A stretch of DNA of 64,000 bases, taken from Blastomyces gilchristii SLH14081 (lineage: Eukaryota > Ascomycota > Eurotiomycetes > Onygenales > Ajellomycetaceae). A program made the position numbers and the translations under genes. Below the pieces are notes generated by a model, which was given only the letters and a program-made list of their open reading frames with translations, was not told where the DNA came from and made no database searches. Every line of letters begins with the position of its first letter. The first letter of the stretch is position 1. Below are positions 57,293 through 64,000 of the stretch, in pieces. The stretch spans positions 1,532,370 to 1,596,369 of the forward strand of contig NW_003101681.1 of NCBI RefSeq assembly GCF_000003855.2. The letters run 5' to 3'.

Positions 57293-60200
57293 TCTGATAG
57301 CATGACTAAAAATCAGGGAGAAGTACAGGCTTGTTCAGAGCATGATAACTCTGTCTATAAAGTGATTTATAGTTATCATATCAGTGTAATTTTAAAATGT
57401 CTCAAAAGATAGTGTATGAAGAAGTGATAAGTAGAAGAGCATCTGATTGATACTGCTTCACTTGTTAAAGAAAAACTTCACACTCAGATGAATGCCATGT
57501 ATGTGAACAGATAAGATGTAAGAAAGAAAATAAGAGTAATGAATCAGATTCAAAGAAGACTGCTCTCTACTCAGAAGAATAAAAAAGAAGTGATTATTAT
57601 CAGAGTCATATAATAATAACAGAAAACAGAAATCAGAAATTATATAATGATATAATAATAGACATTATACAATCAATAAGAAATCACTGAAATGAACATC
57701 TTCTCTAGTTAATATAAATAACACTCTTCTCTGCTATCTGAACTGAAAGAGATGTAGAACCTCTTAGAGAGTTTACTCAAAGCAGTAAGAAAAGTAGCTG
57801 AGACTACTGAATCAGAAGTGAAACTTCATACATATATAAGAATTCTAAACAAGATTGAGATCTTATATATACAGTGACAGACTGAGACAGAAGCTAAGTA
57901 ATAATTGATATTCACTGTGAATTAAGTATTCACTATGAAGAGCTTTACTGATGTAATTATTATCATTAATAAGAATAGAGAAAACCAAGTCATAGATCTG
58001 CAGTAAGAGATCAAAGATTTATACAGATAGATAACTACACTGAATCTGAAGATCTTAATATAATTATTCATAATCTCTTCAGAAGTGTACACATCATCTG
58101 AGACTGCTGTATAGAATGAGAATCTGAGTATGAGATATATTAAGCTAGAAGATCTGTCAGAGTTATTAAGCTTTAATAGTGACTGAAAAATGATACTGTA
58201 ATCAACTGATTAAGTCAGATATAATTATATTATCAGATTGAGTATGAACTTATAGACAGACAGTTAACAGAATTTCAATAAGTCTTAAAATCTGCAGCAT
58301 TTTTATGCAGAAAAGTGAAGTTATTATAAATGACTGATGAAAAGATGAATCTCATAGACTCAGAGTAATATTCATTTTCATGAATATGAAATGAGTTTTT
58401 CAAATGAATCTTGTACAGCTTTGAGAAAGTGAATATATAAGATAAGAATTATAAATACTTCACTGAGTGTAGATAAGTAAGTAATCTTATATTTTACTTC
58501 ACACACTTCAGCTTATACTATCTTGTATTGAATGAAGAGCTTTCAATAGAACATTAAAACTGATAATTCATCTACACTGAGTTCCAGCTCATATGAATAT
58601 TCATGGCAATGAATTGGCTGATTCAGCTGCAAAAAAGAGTTCAGAATTAAGCAGATCTATTCAAAAAACAGTGTTCTGGTCTTTCATAAAGAGAAAGATA
58701 AAAGAATCTTGTTTAAACAAGTGAAATGAAAGCTGGCAGAAACAAAAGAAGAGGATACATTATTCAAGATTTGAGACAAAATCAAAGTGAAAATCTTGTT
58801 CAATTAAATGTAAAAAGAAAATATTCTCATCTATAATTCAGCTGAAACTAGAACATGGTTATTTCAAATCTTATATACAAAGATTTGATGATAGATTTGA
58901 TTCAACAGAGTGCTCATTCTGCAATGCAAATGAAAATTCTGAGCATATTGTAATGCATTGTGCATTATACAATAGTCTCAGAGTCAGATTGAAGAAGAAG
59001 TATGATTTAAATCAATTAAATATGAGATTCTTATTCTCAACTGAGACAGGAATTAAATACTTAATAGACTTTCTATCAGAAACTCAAGCAGCTACAAGAA
59101 AATGGCTGAATTCAGAAGTATCTGAATATGAAGAGGTGAAAATTGATTAGATATAGTCTGTTAAAACAGCTATACACTATCTTTTAATATTTTTATTTTA
59201 TTATAGTCTCTCTTTACTGTACTTGTTTCTTTCTGTTCTTTTTTATCTATCTATTTAGTGTGTCTATCTTTAAGACTATGTTTTGTTTTCCTTTGTCATG
59301 ATATTTTCAAATGATTTCAAAGTATCAAAAGGTGTTGAAATACTGTAATTTGTAAACAGTTTTTGTATTCTGAGCTGGAATTTTCTGATTTTGCATATCT
59401 GAAATTGATAAATGTATAATAGTTGACTCTATAGATATAGAAAAAACCCTGAGAACTAAAGATTCTCAGGTAGATATCATAGTCTCTGACTGCATACATC
59501 TATAATTGAAGAATAATAATAATAATAATAATAAGAGCTTTCAATATCTTTCTATTTACAGATCTTCATTCACAATCTTACATCTGAGTTGAGAGTGAAA
59601 TAAAAATACTTAATCTCATAATCAGATATGGTGAAAGAAGTATATAATATTCTCATTATACAGAAACAAGTGAGTCAGCTATGACAGAAAATACTGTAAT
59701 TAAGTATATCTCAGTGAAGAATAGATAATCAGACTTCTATGATACAAGTTATACATCTGAATATGATGAATCTAGATTTGAATGATATTACTAAAGCACT
59801 GAATTCTCTGAAAAAGAAATTCTCTGAATGAAAATCTTAATATTATGAGTATCAAGCTTGCTTCAACTGCAGATGTTAAAATCATGATGTAAAGAATTAC
59901 ACACAGTATATAAAGTCAAGAGAAGTAAGAGAGTTAAAAAACTAGCAGAATCAGTGAGCTCAGAGACACTCACTGATATTCTATGAAAAGTCTTCAAAGT
60001 GAAAGAGATGTCTGTATTGAATGATTCTCTGAATTCTATGAATATCAAGAGAAAGCAGGCTTCTAAATAAGATATGAATGAGAATGAAGAAGCAGACACT
60101 CATCTTAATGTCTTAAAGTCTGAAATGTTAATGTATAGAAGATGCTTGAATAAGAATTAAGAGATAACTGTAAAAGTATTAGCAGACACAGAAGTTTCTA

Positions 60201-60571
60201 CATAATATATTAATAATTATATAATCCGAAGACTGAAAGAGGTTTACTGAGTAGAGAATTCTCAATACATAAGATTATCTGATAACTGATATTTAGTGTC
60301 CTCTGTAAGAGTAAGAGTTCTCTTACACTTTGAAGAATAATCTTGCTATATTTTAGCGTGAGAGCTGCTGAATGTGAAATACAATCTTATTCTCAGACTC
60401 AATTGATTTCAAAGGTTTAATTCGCAGATTCAATGATGTATATGTCATATGCAGTTAATTAATAAAAAGGAAGCAGTTCATATAATTCTATCAACTGATA
60501 TGAGAAGGGCATTTCACACCTCTGATATAGAAGAGTTAAATCTGCTTACGTATTAACAAGTAAAGAGAAAT
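57293..60571 (+). pseudogene. B2 gag and protease remnant, split by L2
   Basis: Collinear with the B1 reverse complement from the LTR to about 30,400. The gag coiled region is near 57,920-58,190, then L2 is inserted at 58,549. The protease is near 60,175-60,440 (AVLADTEVST with in-frame stops). At about 60,572 it jumps to sequence matching B1 27,480, so RT, RNase H and most of integrase are gone. Stops are RIP type. Confidence 0.75.
58549..59533 (+). mobile_element. L2: 5'-truncated LINE
   Basis: 985 bases, from the RNase H domain (LHWVPAHMNIHGNELADSA with TGA at Trp) through the CCHC finger (open piece 58,953-59,150) to the (AAT)n tail. TSD AGAGCTTTCAATA, 13 bp (58,536-58,548 and 59,534-59,546). 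The finger His lost in L1 is intact here. 5' truncation is typical of target-primed reverse transcription. Confidence 0.94.
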
Positions 60572-63500
60572 CATAGACACTTATAAATCAGATAATCTCA
60601 CTTATTCTGATCTTTTCATGATTATAAGAAAAGAATGAGAAGCAATGAAGAAATCAGGCAAATGTCACACTTTAATAAGTGATGAGACTGTAGTCAGTTG
60701 TACAATAACACACTGCAGACAGTGAGTACAACACAGTAAAAAGTAATCTCAAAGTAACAGACTTGCATGTGAGTCAGATTACAGAAGAAAAGAGAATTCA
60801 GAGTTGAATTTAACTGTTTATACCAGTTTAATTATGAAGACAACAGAGAATGAAGCATCTGAAACATTTATAAATACATGAGATCAAGTCATCTTGATTT
60901 CTGAAGATGCTCAGAGATTGAGTGAGATTAGTTTTAATAAGCTGTTTACTGTAGTGATCCGAGTGAGTGAAGAGAGACAGTATAATATATAAGACAGAAT
61001 CATAAGAGATGAAAGCTGCTGAACCTAGTCACTGAACACTGTATTATATAGAGGTTGTGTAAGAGTAGTAACTAGCAGACAAAGAAAAAGTATAAGAAAA
61101 GAAAAGAGAATGACTCAGAAGATAATAAATTAGTTATTAACTGTAAGAGTTAACTGTAAAAAGACAAATGTTATTATATACATCTCATTTCTTTTCATAC
61201 ATTACATGTTTAATCTATTTCCAACATCACATTATCTGAAAAATATCAAAAATAAAGAAAATTTCAAAACTTGAGATCTGTAAGAGATTTGAGAGCTGCA
61301 AGCTGCTCTTGTAATAATATTATACATATCTTCAATTTCTCTATCACTCTGTGTATAACATTAATATCATGTATTGCAAGATTGACTGAAATGTTAATAT
61401 AGAAATGTATATATGTGTGTGTAGAAAAATTGAAGAAGAGTATAAAACTTGTAGAATCAGAAGTCAGAACAGAGAGAGTGAAGACAGAAGAAACTGAGAA
61501 AGAAGAGAATACAGAATCAGATAAATGATAGCAGAAGTTATCTGAGACTGAATACTTATAACTTAGTATATGCACAATCTTCTCTGCAGAGAAGGAAGAG
61601 AAAATAATAAGAGAAGCTTAAGAGTGAAAGAGAGTAGTAGACTGACCGTGTGACTGTGTCTGAGACCAGGACCAGATTTTTTGATAGTCTTATCATCAAT
61701 TTGACTGATCTCATTACACAGTTTTAACATTAGATAGTAGTCTCATACTGTTTCAGTGAGACTTACTGTCTACTCTTATCATATTTTTCAAATAAGACTA
61801 TGATTTTCACTTCTCAATTTAAATTATTTTTATTGCTTTAAATGACTTTAAATCTCATTTGAGTGTTATCAAAAAGCATTACTTTTTAAAAAATTAAAAA
61901 TAGTCTAAAAAAAACCTTAAAATGTCTAAAAATAGTAACTTTATGTCAAGAATGAGACTAAATGAGATTAAATGAGATCACTTTCTCATTTTTTTCAAGT
62001 CATGGTTCCATTTTAAGATCTGATATATAGTCACTTTGCATGTTTTTTTAATGACTAGTCCCAGCGGGATTCACGTCAAGAAATGTATGAGACCAGATCA
62101 AATGAGATCAAATGTGAAATTCATGGTCCCGGCGGCCAGTCTAGAGAGTAGTCTCAGTGATATTATTATCTTCAGAGATTAAAATGATCTCTGATGTCAA
62201 AGTAACTAAGAATCATTGTTAGTATATGAAACTGTAAAATCAGAGATGAGAATAGTTACTGAATGAACACCTGCTAATCTTAGAATTGTATATATAATTA
62301 CAACACACACAAGGCTTCTCAGAAAGAGAGAGAGAGACACAGAGAAATACAGAAAGCAGAATACATTATATAAACAGCTTATTTTCATAATAATATCTCA
62401 GATAAGACATATAAGTCTTATATCTATAAGTATAAAAGAGTATAACATCTGTGTTTCTGTTTCTGAAAACACTGATATTCTTCACCTGTATTACAAAGTC
62501 AGATAATAAATATCAGAGAATAGACTGATACAGATCAATTATTTCAAAGATATTCATTAGAGTAGATATACTTATAATATTGAATTTAACAGTTATAAAA
62601 AGTTTCTTAATATCTGTGAATATCATGACTTTATATATAATAAAACTCATAATAATTTCTTCTATGAACAGAAAAATCAGTGTTAGAAAGAAAAAATGAA
62701 AAAAGAAAAGACTTATAATCTCAACACTATTGAAAAGAGAAGTGATTCTCTGATATAAATGAATAATTACTTTATTATAAATACTTAAAATAAATATAAT
62801 AATCAGTGTTTATGACTGAGCTTCAGATAGTTATATTATATACTGTTCTTATATAATAAATTATTCTAGAGATCAGTAAAAAGAGTAAAAGTATATATAC
62901 TGAGAAATGTAATTTATTAAGTCTATGTAATATCTTCTTGAAATAGAGAGAGCTGATAATGAAAGCAGAAGCAGTGTCAGAGACAGAGAGAGCAGAAGTA
63001 GTAAGAGCAGAAGTAGCAGAAGTGAGAGTTATGAAAACAGAGATAGTAAGAGTGAGAGAATCAGACACAGAAGTAAGTATAGAAGATTGAGAAGAAGTAG
63101 CAGAGAAAGAAACAGAGAGAATAGAGAGAAACATAGAAGACTCAGTTATACATGATATAAGTAATTTCTTTATTATCATATTCTTCAAGTTCTCAATCAA
63201 TAATTTAACATTGAGTTTATTATTATCAGCAGATGCAGATCTGTCAACATATGAAGATTCTATATAAATAAAAACAAACATATTAGCATCTGTGTTCATG
63301 TAAAATTATGCTAGAAAACACAATCAGATGCCTGCTGAGAAGAAAAGAGTCAAGAATGTATAAGAAGAAGAAGATGTATTATTCATGATAAGATGTTCTG
63401 ACAATTGTTAGAAGAAAAACAAGTTCTGACAATTGTTAGAAGAAAAACAAGTTCTGATCATGTTTCACAATGTATTACACTTAGTGCTAATAAACTGCCT

Positions 63501-63773
63501 AGTATGAGCACTACAACAATACTTGTTGTGAGAATGAGAGATCATTATCAGAAATGTGTACAATGTAATAGATAAACAGATTGAAAAGAGCTTGATAAAG
63601 AGAGAGATGCAGAGATCTTATACAAGATAATAATGTTTGATAATGATGATAACAGAGATGATGATTGAAAAATGAAAATGTTAGTGAATAAGTGATGTAA
63701 AATAGTGAAAGCTTCTCTGAGAAGCAGCTTATGTCATGATCACATGAGCATGACTGAATTTGATGAGAGAGAA
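60572..63773 (-). pseudogene. B2 3' region with conserved antisense frames
   Basis: Antisense to B2 gag: an open 158-codon frame 63,299-62,823 (NTDANMFVFIYIESSYVDR), a 55-bp intron equivalent 62,716-62,662 with mutated donor, exon B equivalent to about 62,220, and a further frame 61,575-61,264 (103 codons, ending LLQEQLAALKSLTDLKF). The order and frames match B1 24,726-27,480. D4 splits the region between exon B and the last frame. The first-codon difference from B1 (ATG against GTG) is explained by different hits on an ancestral CpG. Confidence 0.5.
61638..62143 (-). mobile_element. D4: hAT-like MITE (506 bp), reverse orientation
   Basis: TAGACTGACCG at the left and CGGCCAGTCTA at the right. 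Exact 8-bp duplication GAGAGTAG (61,630-61,637 and 62,144-62,151). Confidence 0.93.
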
Positions 63774-63941
63774 TGTGATTCGGAAGAATGTATAACTGCT
63801 GAATAATGACGCAGCCGCTTTTCTTACACACTTATGAATGTAAAGAGGTCATAGCAGCCACTAATTAATTTAGTATAATGTATATAAGAAGCCGGCGTAC
63901 GCCTGAAATCGTACGCTGACTCAAGCAACCTTTGAATCACA
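63774..63941 (+). repeat. B2 3' LTR (168 bp)
   Basis: TGTGATTCGGAAGAATG...CCTTTGAATCACA, same length as the 5' LTR and still carrying several CpGs (GGCGTACGCC). Confidence 0.92.
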
Positions 63942-63945
63942 ATGT

Positions 63946-64000
63946 TATACTTCAGTCACTTATACACCTGCACTGAAGATTAATAATAATAATATAGATG
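63946..64000 (+). pseudogene. C3 gag, continuation to the window edge
   Basis: Matches C2 gag near 17,768-17,850 (TATACTTCAGTCACTTATAC...), directly continuing the sequence left of B2. Confidence 0.75.

Larger units (their letters stand above)
57125..63941 (+). mobile_element. B2: pol-deleted family B element
   Basis: LTRs are 57,125-57,292 and 63,774-63,941, both 168 bases. TSD ATGT, 4 bp (57,121-57,124 and 63,942-63,945). The empty site is in C2 gag (AGAAGATGTTATAC near 17,762). Gag is at 57,300-60,190. Only the protease region follows; then about 2.9 kb corresponding to B1 30,390-27,480 is missing. The 3' region with antisense frames is kept. It also carries L2 and D4. Confidence 0.92.
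55394..64000 (+). mobile_element. C3: family C element, 5' part, split by S5 and B2
   Basis: The 5' LTR is 55,394-55,688 (TGTGACGGGCTGCG...CTCTTATA). Gag follows on the + strand, with S5 at 56,245-56,620. B2 is inserted at 57,125, and gag resumes at 63,946 to the window edge. Pol and the 3' LTR lie outside. Confidence 0.88.

Noticed and set aside
1..64000. CRISPR arrays, rRNA operons or bacterial-type operons
   Set aside because: No regularly spaced short repeats or rRNA motifs were seen, and the spliced ras gene marks the sequence as fungal nuclear DNA.

Overview
This is a fungal nuclear sequence in two very different parts. Bases 1 to about 5,400 have ordinary composition and carry one host gene, a Ras GTPase with three short introns that have clean GT...CTAAC...AG signals. 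From about 5,400 to the end the sequence is an AT-rich block made almost entirely of transposable elements. Nearly every C of CpG and most first C's of CpC have been changed to T on one strand or the other, which is a repeat-induced-point-mutation (RIP) pattern. A Ras of this type next to a large RIP-mutated gypsy-filled isochore suggests an ascomycete, most likely an onygenalean of the Blastomyces/Emmonsia kind. That placement is inference from general knowledge, not a database match.

The repeat block can be taken apart exactly, because most insertions still show target-site duplications (TSDs). I use working names. Family A is a Ty3/gypsy chromovirus with 258-bp LTRs and 5-bp TSDs. Family B is a Ty3/gypsy element with 168/184-bp LTRs and 4-bp TSDs. 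Family C is a compact chromovirus of about 5.65 kb with 271-308-bp LTRs and 5-bp TSDs. L is an endonuclease-RT-RNase H LINE with an (AAT)n tail. S is a tRNA-headed SINE of about 375 bp. E is a 1.07-kb tRNA-headed element with a LINE tail. D is a 506-bp hAT-like MITE with 8-bp TSDs.

Layout: a decayed reading frame (5,426-6,089); LTR pieces C5 and C4 (6,090-6,468); then A3 (+) from 6,469. A3 contains S1, D1 and E1 and is split by A2 (-; 9,868-53,917). A2 is split by C2 (+; 10,373-45,782). C2 has C1 (-; 10,425-16,075) in its 5' LTR, D2 in gag, and the full-length LINE L1 (18,345-41,584) in its protease region. L1 is split by A1 (-; 22,217-37,802), and A1 by B1 (-; 24,542-32,869). C2 also holds S2. 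The rest of A2 holds S3, D3 and S4. A3 resumes at 53,918 and is cut at 55,394 by C3 (+, runs off the right edge). C3 holds S5 and B2 (+; 57,125-63,941). B2 carries a 5'-truncated LINE (L2) and D4. The nest A3 > A2 > C2 > L1 > A1 > B1 is six insertions deep, and the inner elements look less decayed than the outer ones.

Three points deserve most attention. (1) Both copies of family B carry, between pol and the 3' LTR, a long reading frame on the strand opposite gag-pol. It has a 55-bp intron at the same place in both copies, and it survives in B2 although B2 has lost its RT, RNase H and integrase. Family A has a shorter analogue. (2) The LINE, the SINE and the composite element E share the same 3' end, so one LINE appears to have mobilised two kinds of tRNA-headed parasite. 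(3) Comparing the two LTRs of single elements gives a direct read-out of a CpG/CpC mutation bias, unlike the CpA bias of classical Neurospora RIP. None of the transposon proteins here looks intact; the only gene that appears functional is ras.
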